Counted from the stretch's first letter, positions 1 through 6,915 are shown. The stretch is 8,868 bases of DNA from Oscillospiraceae bacterium (GCA_020024175.1 JAHHUB010000067.1:1-8868); one strand, 5' to 3'. Translations and numbers: made by a program. The notes: generated by a model from the sequence alone, not told the origin.

Positions 1-23
1 TAAATATTTATTGTAAATATTTA
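1..23. repeat. Tandem palindromes TAAATATTTA at 1-10 and 14-23
   Basis: The 10-base perfect palindrome TAAATATTTA occurs twice, starting at 1 and at 14, a 13-base period. The second copy overlaps the -35 of the promoter at 11-39. Paired palindromes over a -35 would fit an operator for a dimeric repressor. In such AT-rich DNA chance is a real alternative. The window begins inside this region, so further copies upstream cannot be seen. Confidence 0.4.
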
Positions 24-39
24 AGTTTCTTGCTATAAT
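11..39 (+). promoter_or_regulatory. Sigma-A-like promoter with extended -10, for the ABC exporter genes
   Basis: TTGTAA at 11-16 serves as the -35 and TATAAT at 34-39 as the -10, separated by 17 bp. TG at 31-32 adds an extended -10 element. Transcription would start near 45-47, leaving a leader of about 80 bases before the gene at 125. The -35 overlaps the second of two TAAATATTTA palindromes, so this promoter may be under repressor control. This is a consensus match only; no start site has been mapped. Confidence 0.75.
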
Positions 40-124
40 GGAAAAACAAACTACAGTAAATTTTAAAGCAATTTGTAAAATTATATTAATAACTTTATAG
101 ATTGTTTGTGTAAGGAGTGATGAT

Positions 125-1912
125 ATGCGTCAAAAACAAAAAAGAGAAAGCATTATGAGTATGCTCAAAAGCAAATACATAAGAAGCTTTTTCAAAAAGT
201 ATTGGGTAAGCTATCTGTTGGGACTTTTGTTTCTTGTAGGTATTGACTATGGACAAACGATATTGCCTCTTATAATAGGTGATGTTATCGATGGATTGGG
301 ATTTCATACTATTGATGTAACAAATATCGGTATACAGATTTGGAGAATTCTGTTCATAGCATTGCTCATAGTTTTGGGAAGAGTAGCTTGGAGATATTTT
401 ATATTCGGCACTTCCAGAAAAATTGAGAGAGATATAAGAAATGATATGTTCTCCCATTTGGAAAAACTTTCCCCCAGATATTACAGTGAACACAAAACCG
501 GCGAAATTATGGCATATGTAACCAATGACTTGGAAGCAGTAAGAAACTCTATGGGTCAGGGCATTATGATGCTTTTTGATGTTGTGGCTATGGGGATTTT
601 TACTGTTTATAAAATGGTTACCGAAGTAAATGTGAGCCTTACTCTTTTTGCGGCACTGCCTTTACTGCTCATATCATTAACAAGTGTGGTTTTAGGTCCC
701 AAAATGTTCAGACTTTTTTCCGACAGACAGGAATCTTTTGCAAAGGTTTCCGACTTTGTTCAGGAAAATATATCCGGTATAAAAGTAATAAAAGCTTTTG
801 ACCAGGAAAAAGAAGAATTAAAAGCATTTGATGAAATAAACAAAGATTATTTCAATAAAAATATGGTGCTGATGAAACTTCAGGCAGGTATGCGTCCTAT
901 TATGACATTCATATCCGGGCTTTCTATGGCTATTGCTATCGGATACGGCGGTTATCTTGCAATTCACGGAATAATCACCACAGGTAAATTTACTGCATTT
1001 GTGCAATATTTGAGTATGCTTGTTTGGCCTATGATGGCAGTGGGTATGGTAATCAATATGATTACACAGGGATCTGCAGCATTAAAAAGAGTTGAAACAG
1101 TTTTGGCAGAACCTGTGGAAATTAATGATAAAAACACTGATCCTTCCATTACTTCATATGATGGTTCAGTTGAATTTAAACACCTTAACTACAAATACCC
1201 CGATGGCGACCAAAATGTTCTTAATGATATTACATTTAAGATTGAAAAAGGTCAGACTTTGGGTATTGTGGCAAGAACAGGAAGCGGAAAGACCACACTT
1301 ATAAACCTTTTGCTTAGACTTTATAATGTGGACAGAGGATGTATTTTCCTTGGCGGTCATGATATTATGGATATTCCCCTTAAAGTTCTCAGAGAAAATA
1401 TAGGCTATGTAACACAGGAAAACTTCCTTTTTTCAGATACAATCAGAAATAACATAGACCTCAGCAATGGTAATTTGGGTATGGAAATTATCAAAGAAGC
1501 AGCCGAATTTGCCTGTGTACATGACAATATAGTGGAATTTAAAGAAGGTTATGACACAGTAGTAGGTGAGAGGGGAGTTACTCTTTCCGGCGGTCAAAAG
1601 CAAAGAGTGGCTATGGCCAGAGCTCTTATTAAAGACCCGGAAATTCTTATTTTGGATGACTCTGTATCAGCAGTTGATACAAATACCGAAGAACAAATCT
1701 TAAACCATCTTGCCAATGAAAGAAAGAACAAGACAAATATTATAATTGCTCACAGAATTTCCACATTGCAGAATGCAGATAAGATTATAGTAATTGACAA
1801 CGGAAAAATTATCGAAGAAGGTACCCACGAAGAACTGGTTAAAAACGACAAACTGTACAATTCTCTGTATCAGAAACAACTGCTTGAAAAAGATATAGAT
1901 GAGGAGGCGTAA
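125..1912 (+). CDS. ABC exporter half-transporter, subunit A (degenerate-site NBD)
   Basis: This is a 595-residue fused membrane/ATPase half-transporter of the multidrug/lipid exporter type. About six membrane helices lie within residues 27-312, followed by a nucleotide-binding domain from about 348. Visible ATPase motifs are Walker A (A383 to T390, K389), Q-loop Q431, VGERG loop 480-484, canonical signature LSGGQ 487-491, Walker B ending D511, and H-loop H543. The catalytic Glu after Walker B is Asp (D512), the mark of the degenerate subunit in heterodimeric exporters such as BmrCD, LmrCD and TM287/288. The first Walker A residue is Ala rather than Gly (codon GCA), which the general [AG]x4GK[ST] pattern allows. 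The start has AAGGAG at 112-117, seven bases upstream. The partner gene begins five bases after the stop. The substrate is not deducible; drugs, lipids or peptides are all possible. Confidence 0.93.
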   Translation: MRQKQKRESIMSMLKSKYIRSFFKKYWVSYLLGLLFLVGIDYGQTILPLIIGDVIDGLGFHTIDVTNIGIQIWRILFIALLIVLGRVAWRYFIFGTSRKIERDIRNDMFSHLEKLSPRYYSEHKTGEIMAYVTNDLEAVRNSMGQGIMMLFDVVAMGIFTVYKMVTEVNVSLTLFAALPLLLISLTSVVLGPKMFRLFSDRQESFAKVSDFVQENISGIKVIKAFDQEKEELKAFDEINKDYFNKNMVLMKLQAGMRPIMTFISGLSMAIAIGYGGYLAIHGIITTGKFTAFVQYLSMLVWPMMAVGMVINMITQGSAALKRVETVLAEPVEINDKNTDPSITSYDGSVEFKHLNYKYPDGDQNVLNDITFKIEKGQTLGIVARTGSGKTTLINLLLRLYNVDRGCIFLGGHDIMDIPLKVLRENIGYVTQENFLFSDTIRNNIDLSNGNLGMEIIKEAAEFACVHDNIVEFKEGYDTVVGERGVTLSGGQKQRVAMARALIKDPEILILDDSVSAVDTNTEEQILNHLANERKNKTNIIIAHRISTLQNADKIIVIDNGKIIEEGTHEELVKNDKLYNSLYQKQLLEKDIDEEA

Positions 1913-1917
1913 AGGCT

Positions 1918-3705
1918 ATGGCAAAAACAGAAAAAAAGATTAAAAGAAACAGACACACCGTAGCAAGACTGCTCAAATATGCAAAACCATATATATGGTG
2001 GTTTGTTTTGGCAGTGGTTGTTATACTCTGTGTTGTAGGATTAAGACTTACACAACCTGCTCTTATCGGTAAAGCTACCGACATCATTGTTGATGCTGTA
2101 GGCGGAGGAAATGTCAGTGAAGCTACCAGACAGGTTATAGGAATAGGTATAACGTATATTATAGTATTATCAGTTATGCTGCTGCTCAACTATTTCCAAT
2201 CCATGCTTTTGGCTTATATAGGCCAAAAAGTAATTTACAGGGTCAGAATGGATGTATTTGAACATCTTGACAGACTTTCCATCGGGTTTTTCAATAAAAC
2301 TCCCAATGGTAAATTAGTTACCCGTGTTACCAATGATGTAGAAACTTTGAATGAAATGTATACCAGTGTTATTGTAAGTATTGCCGAAAGTGTGTTTATG
2401 CTGGCAGGTATTATAATTACAATGCTGAGATTTAATGTTAAACTTTCACTTCTCACTTTTACAGTTATTCCTTTTATTGTTTTGTTCACATGGATTTACA
2501 ATGACTTAGCCGAAAAAAATTACAGCAAAATAAGAAACAGAATTGCCAAAATAAATTCGTTTTTGTCCGAGCATATAACAGGAATGAAAATTGTACAAAT
2601 TTTTGCCATTGAGGACAAAACAATGGATAAGTTCTCTGAGGACAGCGAAAATCTCAGAAAACAGCATATGATTCAAATAGGAATGTATTCCATTTATGGT
2701 CCGTTAAACTATATGCTTAAATTTATAGCTACAGCTTTGCTCATTTATTTTGGCGGAAAAGCTTATTTGGCAGGAGAAATTACCTTAGGTACAATAGTGC
2801 TTTTTGAAAACTACATAGGCAGATTTTTCGACCCGATTATGGATATTGCAGAACAGCTTAATGTAATACAGTCTGCTACAGCGGCAGCAAATAAGATATT
2901 TGACCTTTTGGATGAAGAAATTGAAATAAAAGAAAAACCGGATGCCATTGAACTTAAAGAAATTAAAGGTGAAATTGAATTTAAAAATGTTTGGTTTGCC
3001 TATGAAGGTGAAGACTGGATTTTAAAAGATGTTTCCTTTAAAGTAAAACCCGGTCAGAATGTAGCTTTTGTAGGTGCAACAGGTGCAGGAAAGACCACTA
3101 TTCAAAACCTGATAACCAGGTATTATGATATTCAAAAAGGTGAAATTTTACTGGATGGTATCAATATTCAGGATATTAAAATTCAGTCTCTCAGAAATAA
3201 TATTGGTCAGATGCTTCAGGATGTGTTCCTGTTTACAGGTGATGTAAAGAGCAATATACGCCTCAGAAACCAAGAAATTACCGATGAAGAAATTGTAGAA
3301 GCATCTAAATATGTAAATGCAGACGACTTTATTTCTAAGCTGAAATATGGCTACGATGAACCTGTAAGTGAAAGAGGAAGTTCTTTCTCAGCAGGTCAAA
3401 GACAGCTTATTTCCTTTGCAAGAACTTTGGCTTTTAAACCAAAAGTGCTTATTTTGGACGAAGCTACTGCTAACATAGACACCGAAACAGAAGAACTTAT
3501 ACAGGATGCTCTCAACAAGATTATGGAAGGAAGAACCACTCTTGTTGTGGCACACAGACTTTCCACAATTCAAAATGCCGATAATATTATTGTAATGCAC
3601 AAAGGTAAAATTGTGGAACAGGGTAACCATCAGGAATTGCTCTCCAAACACGGTATGTACCACAAGCTTTATAAACTCCAATATGAACACGCATCAAAAC
3701 AGTAA
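1918..3705 (+). CDS. ABC exporter half-transporter, subunit B (catalytic NBD)
   Basis: This is a 595-residue half-transporter with about six membrane helices within residues 24-310 and a nucleotide-binding domain from about 352. The motifs are Walker A G386 to T393 (K392), Q-loop Q434, SERG loop 484-487, Walker B ending D514 with catalytic E515, and H-loop H546. The signature is FSAGQ (490-494) instead of LSGGQ. In a heterodimer with the upstream gene, its intact Walker A/B pairs with the partner's LSGGQ to form the active ATP site. Its FSAGQ pairs with the partner's D512 site to form the degenerate one. It has the same length and layout as the upstream gene, but the sequence has clearly diverged. 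GAGGAGG at 1901-1907, inside the upstream gene's last codons, is its ribosome binding site, which suggests coupled translation. A strong terminator follows. The transport substrate is unknown. Confidence 0.94.
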   Translation: MAKTEKKIKRNRHTVARLLKYAKPYIWWFVLAVVVILCVVGLRLTQPALIGKATDIIVDAVGGGNVSEATRQVIGIGITYIIVLSVMLLLNYFQSMLLAYIGQKVIYRVRMDVFEHLDRLSIGFFNKTPNGKLVTRVTNDVETLNEMYTSVIVSIAESVFMLAGIIITMLRFNVKLSLLTFTVIPFIVLFTWIYNDLAEKNYSKIRNRIAKINSFLSEHITGMKIVQIFAIEDKTMDKFSEDSENLRKQHMIQIGMYSIYGPLNYMLKFIATALLIYFGGKAYLAGEITLGTIVLFENYIGRFFDPIMDIAEQLNVIQSATAAANKIFDLLDEEIEIKEKPDAIELKEIKGEIEFKNVWFAYEGEDWILKDVSFKVKPGQNVAFVGATGAGKTTIQNLITRYYDIQKGEILLDGINIQDIKIQSLRNNIGQMLQDVFLFTGDVKSNIRLRNQEITDEEIVEASKYVNADDFISKLKYGYDEPVSERGSSFSAGQRQLISFARTLAFKPKVLILDEATANIDTETEELIQDALNKIMEGRTTLVVAHRLSTIQNADNIIVMHKGKIVEQGNHQELLSKHGMYHKLYKLQYEHASKQ

Positions 3706-3751
3706 GTTTAATAAGTTGTAACAGGCAATAGAATAAAACATTTTTGATTAC

Positions 3752-3820
3752 TCCCGCAAAATTCAGATTAATTCTCACAAAAGAGAAAATTTGAGTTTTG
3801 CGGGAAATTTTTTATTTTTA
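3752..3820 (+). terminator. Rho-independent terminator of the ABC exporter operon
   Basis: TCCCGCAAAA (3752-3761) pairs with TTTTGCGGGA (3796-3805). The stem continues inward with two G-T wobbles and a two-base bulge to CTC/GAG around the loop at 3777-3782. TTTTTT at 3808-3813 and a further T run follow the right arm. It lies about 45 bases after the second exporter gene and before the next promoter, so it insulates the two operons. Confidence 0.9.
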
Positions 3821-3832
3821 TATAAAAACCAC

Positions 3833-3860
3833 TTGACAAACCATAAAAAAGGATTATAAT
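3833..3860 (+). promoter_or_regulatory. Sigma-A-like promoter of the metal-efflux operon
   Basis: A perfect TTGACA at 3833-3838 and a perfect TATAAT at 3855-3860 are separated by 16 bp. Transcription would begin near 3866-3868, just before the inverted repeat at 3871-3890. A repressor bound to that repeat would block initiation or early elongation. The near-consensus elements suggest strong expression once derepressed. Confidence 0.85.
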
Positions 3861-3870
3861 AAAATCAAAC

Positions 3871-3890
3871 AGTTGAATAACTGTTCAACT
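3871..3890. promoter_or_regulatory. ArsR/SmtB-type operator
   Basis: The arms AGTTGAA (3871-3877) and TTCAACT (3884-3890) form a perfect 7-bp inverted repeat with a 6-base spacer. Read on the minus strand, the core is TTGAACAGTTATTCAA. It agrees with the TGAA-N6-TTCA pattern that I recall for operators of SmtB-type metal sensors. It sits immediately downstream of the promoter and ahead of an ArsR-family gene, as expected for autorepression. Binding and metal response are inferred. Confidence 0.8.
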
Positions 3891-3894
3891 AAAG

Positions 3895-3903
3895 AAGGGA
3901 TGA
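3895..3903 (+). promoter_or_regulatory. Ribosome binding site that places the sensor start at TTG 3912
   Basis: AAGGGATGA resembles the Shine-Dalgarno core AAGGAGGTGA and lies eight bases before the TTG at 3912. It directly abuts or overlaps the in-frame ATG at 3900, so it could not serve that start. The further upstream in-frame TTG at 3873 lies inside the operator and has no ribosome binding site. Confidence 0.6.
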
Positions 3904-3911
3904 AAATTAAA

Positions 3912-4268
3912 TTGGCAAAGAGTGAATATAGTTGTGACTGCACTGTCATACACAGTGAAGTATTGGATAAAGTAAGAGAAAAAATGCTGCCAAAAGACAC
4001 TTTTGACAGAGCTGCGGAGTTTCTCAAAATATTGGGTGATAACACTAGGTTTAGGATTATTTGGGCATTAAATCAGCATGAAATGTGCGTATGTGATTTG
4101 GCAAATTTGTTGGATATGACAAAATCGGCAGTTTCCCATCAGCTCAGAACTTTGAGGATTTCCAATCTGGTAAAATACCGCAAAGAGGGTAAAACTGTTT
4201 ACTATTCATTAGCTGATGACCATGTAAAAAATATGCTGGAAGCTGGACTTTCTCATGTTCACAAATAA
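3912..4268 (+). CDS. ArsR/SmtB-family metal-responsive repressor
   Basis: This is a winged-helix repressor of 118 residues from the TTG start, the normal family size. It is expected to bind the operator just upstream and to release it on binding Zn, Cd or Pb. The helix-turn-helix lies at about residues 59-82, with recognition helix MTKSAVSHQLRTL, and the wing at 88-100. Cysteines C8 and C10 near the N-terminus and C59 and C61 in the CVC motif could form a CadC-like alpha3N site. D102, H104 and H115 match the alpha5 zinc site of CzrA/CadC. The fourth alpha5 position (H104+14) is Lys118, with His117 next to it. In-frame starts also exist at ATG 3900 and TTG 3873. The ribosome binding site and the family's usual N-terminus favour 3912. 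The next gene is the HMA protein, in the same operon. Confidence 0.88.
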   Translation: MAKSEYSCDCTVIHSEVLDKVREKMLPKDTFDRAAEFLKILGDNTRFRIIWALNQHEMCVCDLANLLDMTKSAVSHQLRTLRISNLVKYRKEGKTVYYSLADDHVKNMLEAGLSHVHK

Positions 4269-4295
4269 AATTTATATAAAAAAGGAGAAATTATC

Positions 4296-4517
4296 ATGAA
4301 AAAAAATTACAGACTTGTAGGACTTGACTGCGCTAACTGTGCCGCAAAAATGGAAAGAAAAATAAACACTATAAAAGGTGTAAACGAAGCTGTGGTAAAC
4401 TTTATGACTACAAAACTCATACTTGATATTGATGATGAAAACAGTGAAGAAATTTTGGAAAATGTAAAAAAAGCAATTCAAGATGTGGACAAAGATGTAG
4501 AAATGAAAAGAGCTTAA
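4296..4517 (+). CDS. Free-standing HMA-domain metal-binding protein
   Basis: This is a 73-residue cytosolic protein made almost entirely of one heavy-metal-associated domain of ferredoxin-like fold. The metal loop is GLDCANCAAKME, with C12 and C15 as thiol ligands. Asp11 just before the first Cys recalls the DCxxC loop of ZntA-type Zn/Cd/Pb pumps, whereas copper chaperones usually lack an acidic residue there. It would bind divalent metal and pass it to the ATPase encoded next, whose own N-terminus lacks this domain. AGGAG at 4283-4287, eight bases upstream, supports the ATG. It starts 27 bases after the sensor gene and ends 22 bases before the ATPase, with no terminator visible between them. 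A structural or regulatory role rather than chaperone delivery is possible. Confidence 0.87.
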   Translation: MKKNYRLVGLDCANCAAKMERKINTIKGVNEAVVNFMTTKLILDIDDENSEEILENVKKAIQDVDKDVEMKRA

Positions 4518-4525
4518 TTTTACAT

Positions 4526-4533
4526 AAAAGGGG
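4526..4533 (+). promoter_or_regulatory. Ribosome binding site favouring ATPase start at ATG 4540
   Basis: AAAAGGGG at 4526-4533 directly touches the ATG at 4534, which leaves no spacer. It lies six bases before the in-frame ATG at 4540, a normal distance. A GTG at 4543 is also in frame. The choice changes the protein by only two residues. Confidence 0.6.
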
Positions 4534-4539
4534 ATGGTC

Positions 4540-6390
4540 ATGGTGAAAAAGTCATGGATTAAAATAGCTTTATGTGTATGTTTGCTGGCAGCAGCAATTT
4601 TTACGGAAGATATAAACCACTTAATAAGTTTTGCTTTATATCTGGCGGCTTATCTTGTTGTGGGTTATGATGTGGTAATGAAAGCCGTCAGCAACATAAT
4701 GAGAGGAAAGGTTTTTGATGAAAACTTCCTTATGAGCTTAGCTACAATAGGAGCTTTTTCCATAAGAACTTATCCCGAAGCTGTTTCTGTAATGCTTTTT
4801 TATCAGTTGGGCGAAATGTTCCAAAGCTATGCAGTTAATAAATCAAGAAAATCCATAGCTCAATTAATGGATTTTCGCCCTGACTATGCCAATCTTCTGA
4901 CCGAAAAGGGTGAAGAAAAGGTGGACCCTTATGATGTGGAAATAGGCAGTCTTATATTGGTTAAACCCGGAGAAAAGATCCCGCTTGATGGTGTTGTTGA
5001 AAAAGGTTCTTCCACTGTGGATTCTTCTGTTTTGACAGGGGAGTCCATGCCTAAGGATGTAACTGAAGGCGATGAAATTTTAAGTGGCTGCATAAATTTA
5101 AACGGACTTTTGACGGTAAAAGTTACCAAAGAATTCGGAGAATCCACAGTAAACAAGATTTTGGATTTGGTTGAAAATGCAGGTAATAAAAAATCAAAAT
5201 CAGAAAGCTTTATCAGTAAATTTGCCGCTGTATACACACCTATTGTAGTAATTGCCGCAGTGATTTTGGCTGTAGTACCTCCGCTTTTTATAGAAGGAGC
5301 AGTATTTACAGACTGGCTATACAGAGCACTTAATTTTCTTGTAGTATCATGCCCCTGTGCTTTGGTTATATCTATTCCGCTGTCCTTTTTCGGAGGTCTT
5401 GGGGGAGCATCTAAGGACGGTATACTTATAAAGGGCAGCAACTATTTGGAAATGCTCTCACAGGCTAAAACTGTTATTTTTGATAAAACAGGAACACTTA
5501 CATATGGTATTTTTGAAGTTTCAGAAATTAATCCCGTTAATATCACCGAATCAGAGCTTTTGACTTATGCCGCTTATGCAGAAAGTTATTCCAACCACCC
5601 TATTTCCGTTTCATTGAAAAAAGCTTATGGAAAAGAAATTGACAAAACAGTTTTATCCGATGTGGAAGAAATTCCTGGCTGCGGAGTGTCAGCAGTGGTT
5701 AAAGAAAAACGTGTGTTGGCAGGCAATTCCAAACTCATGAAAAAATTTAATATTGATTTTAATGAAAAACCGTATATAGGTACAGTGGTACATATTGCTG
5801 TTGACAACGAATACAAAGGTTTTATAGTAATAAGCGATAAAATTAAGGAAACAACAGCAGAAGCTGTATCCAAACTTAAAAGTGATGGTATAACAAATAT
5901 TGTTATGCTTACAGGAGATGTAAAAGCAGCAGCCGAAAAAGTCGGTGAAGAACTTGGAATAGATAATATACATTATGAACTTCTCCCCACCGATAAAGTG
6001 AAAATTACCGAAGATATTATTAAAAATCACAATGGAAAAGTAATTTTTGTAGGCGACGGAATAAATGATGCTCCTGTACTGGCTTTGGCAGATATAGGTG
6101 TTGCTATGGGTGCTGTAGGTTCCGACGCTGCTATAGAAGCTGCTGATGTGGTTATTATGAATGATGATTTGACCAAGCTTTCTTTGGCAATACGCATTTG
6201 TAAAAAGACTATAGGCATTGTAAAACAAAATGTGTGGTTTGCACTTATTGTAAAATTTGGAGTTCTTATTTTAAGTGCTTTCGGAAAAGCTACTATGTGG
6301 GCTGCTGTATTTGCTGATGTGGGTGTATCTGTAATTGCAATATTAAATGCTATGAGAGCTCTTAAAGTTGACAGTTTGAATAAGCAGTAA
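4540..6390 (+). CDS. zntA: P1B-2 type Zn/Cd/Pb-exporting P-type ATPase without an HMA domain
   Basis: This is an inner-membrane, ATP-driven heavy-metal exporter of 616 residues from the preferred start. Features in order are N-terminal membrane helices from about residue 6, actuator motif TGES (166-169), CPC in the ion-binding helix (271-273), phosphorylation motif DKTGTLT with D315, the nucleotide-domain HP motif (H353), hinge motif GDGIND (505-510), and two last helices. In those helices, Lys572 and Asp593 (ADVGVSVIAILNAMR) are the residues characteristic of the Zn/Cd/Pb subgroup, as in ZntA and CadA. Copper pumps have other residues there. The protein begins directly with the membrane region; the usual N-terminal HMA domain is supplied by the separate upstream gene. 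All catalytic motifs are intact. The operon context with an ArsR-family sensor supports metal-induced expression. Which of Zn, Cd or Pb is the main substrate cannot be read from sequence. Confidence 0.93.
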   Translation: MVKKSWIKIALCVCLLAAAIFTEDINHLISFALYLAAYLVVGYDVVMKAVSNIMRGKVFDENFLMSLATIGAFSIRTYPEAVSVMLFYQLGEMFQSYAVNKSRKSIAQLMDFRPDYANLLTEKGEEKVDPYDVEIGSLILVKPGEKIPLDGVVEKGSSTVDSSVLTGESMPKDVTEGDEILSGCINLNGLLTVKVTKEFGESTVNKILDLVENAGNKKSKSESFISKFAAVYTPIVVIAAVILAVVPPLFIEGAVFTDWLYRALNFLVVSCPCALVISIPLSFFGGLGGASKDGILIKGSNYLEMLSQAKTVIFDKTGTLTYGIFEVSEINPVNITESELLTYAAYAESYSNHPISVSLKKAYGKEIDKTVLSDVEEIPGCGVSAVVKEKRVLAGNSKLMKKFNIDFNEKPYIGTVVHIAVDNEYKGFIVISDKIKETTAEAVSKLKSDGITNIVMLTGDVKAAAEKVGEELGIDNIHYELLPTDKVKITEDIIKNHNGKVIFVGDGINDAPVLALADIGVAMGAVGSDAAIEAADVVIMNDDLTKLSLAIRICKKTIGIVKQNVWFALIVKFGVLILSAFGKATMWAAVFADVGVSVIAILNAMRALKVDSLNKQ

Positions 6391-6414
6391 AATTCTTTGA
6401 AAATTACAAATTTC

Positions 6415-6444
6415 TTTACAAAGTTGAAGTTATTTTGAAATAAT
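6415..6444 (+). promoter_or_regulatory. Candidate promoter for the zinc-ribbon membrane protein gene
   Basis: TTTACA at 6415-6420 and AATAAT at 6439-6444 are separated by 18 bp, with TG at 6436-6437 giving an extended -10. Each hexamer differs from consensus at one base. A short inverted repeat, TTATTT and AAATAA around TG (6430-6443), covers the -10. In this AT-rich gap the match may be accidental, and read-through from the ATPase gene is the alternative source of transcript. Confidence 0.4.
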
Positions 6445-6487
6445 TAAGTTGTAGAATATCCCTTAATCTATTTGGAGGGATTTTATA

Positions 6488-6901
6488 ATGAGAGACAAAA
6501 TAGCACGCTTTATGTATGGAAGATATGCGCAATACGGACAGGACGGATTTAATAAGTTTTTGTGGGTTTTATGGTTAGCATTACTGTTTATATCTGCATT
6601 TATGTCAAGAAAAATATCAATATATTTTGTGGTTTTGGCAGATGTCTGTATCATATATTCACTTTTCAGAATGATGTCCCGTAATATTGATGCAAGACGT
6701 AAAGAAAATGAAGTATATTGCTATTACAAATCAAAAGTAACCAGTATAATAGGACAAAAGAAAAACGAACATTCCCAAAAAGCAAATTACCGTTTTTATA
6801 CCTGTACAAAATGCGGACAGAGAGTAAGAGTACCTAAAGGCAGAGGAAAAATTGAAATTACCTGTCCAAAATGCGGAAATAAATTTATAAAGAAAAGTTA
6901 A
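6488..6901 (+). CDS. Two-helix membrane protein with C-terminal zinc ribbon
   Basis: This is a 137-residue protein of unknown function. A basic N-terminus (MRDKIARFMYGRYAQYG) leads to two hydrophobic helices at about 23-40 and 43-62. A charged linker and a zinc-ribbon module follow at 101-133, with C106-x2-C109 and C126-x2-C129, the second pair in the form CPKCGNKF. The short turn between the helices and the positive residues after helix 2 suggest that both ends, including the ribbon, face the cytoplasm. Proteins of this layout are common in Clostridia, but I know of no assigned role. The start is firm: GGAGGGA at 6474-6480, seven bases upstream. It sits 97 bases after the metal ATPase with no clear terminator between. 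It ends at a bidirectional terminator. A link to zinc biology is only a guess from position. Confidence 0.85.
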   Translation: MRDKIARFMYGRYAQYGQDGFNKFLWVLWLALLFISAFMSRKISIYFVVLADVCIIYSLFRMMSRNIDARRKENEVYCYYKSKVTSIIGQKKNEHSQKANYRFYTCTKCGQRVRVPKGRGKIEITCPKCGNKFIKKS

Positions 6902-6915
6902 AACAGGAGATAATT

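Noticed and set aside
46..109. ACAAAC and GTTTGT in the exporter leader as a possible RNA structure
   Set aside because: A six-base match over a 52-base gap in AT-rich DNA is expected by chance; no riboswitch-like conserved core or antiterminator hairpin is visible.
95..493. 132-residue minus-strand open frame across the exporter promoter and gene start
   Set aside because: It overlaps a convincing promoter and the start of subunit A, and its translation resembles no protein family I recognise.
3873..3911. N-terminal extension of the ArsR-family sensor from TTG 3873
   Set aside because: The stretch is the operator plus the ribosome binding site; no Shine-Dalgarno precedes 3873, and family members normally begin near the 3912 position.
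4929..5441. 170-residue open frame on the minus strand inside the ATPase gene
   Set aside because: It is an antisense shadow of the actuator and CPC region, with low-complexity Ser/Thr/Pro-rich translation and no domain.
5689..6228. 179-residue open frame on the minus strand inside the ATPase gene
   Set aside because: It lies wholly opposite a well-conserved gene with intact catalytic motifs, is very rich in Phe, Tyr, Ser and Ile as expected of an antisense shadow, and has no recognisable domain.
6395..6423. Possible terminator after the ATPase gene
   Set aside because: The only pairings are short (CTTTG/CAAAG, or an all-A/T five-pair stem) with no GC-rich stem and no T tract.
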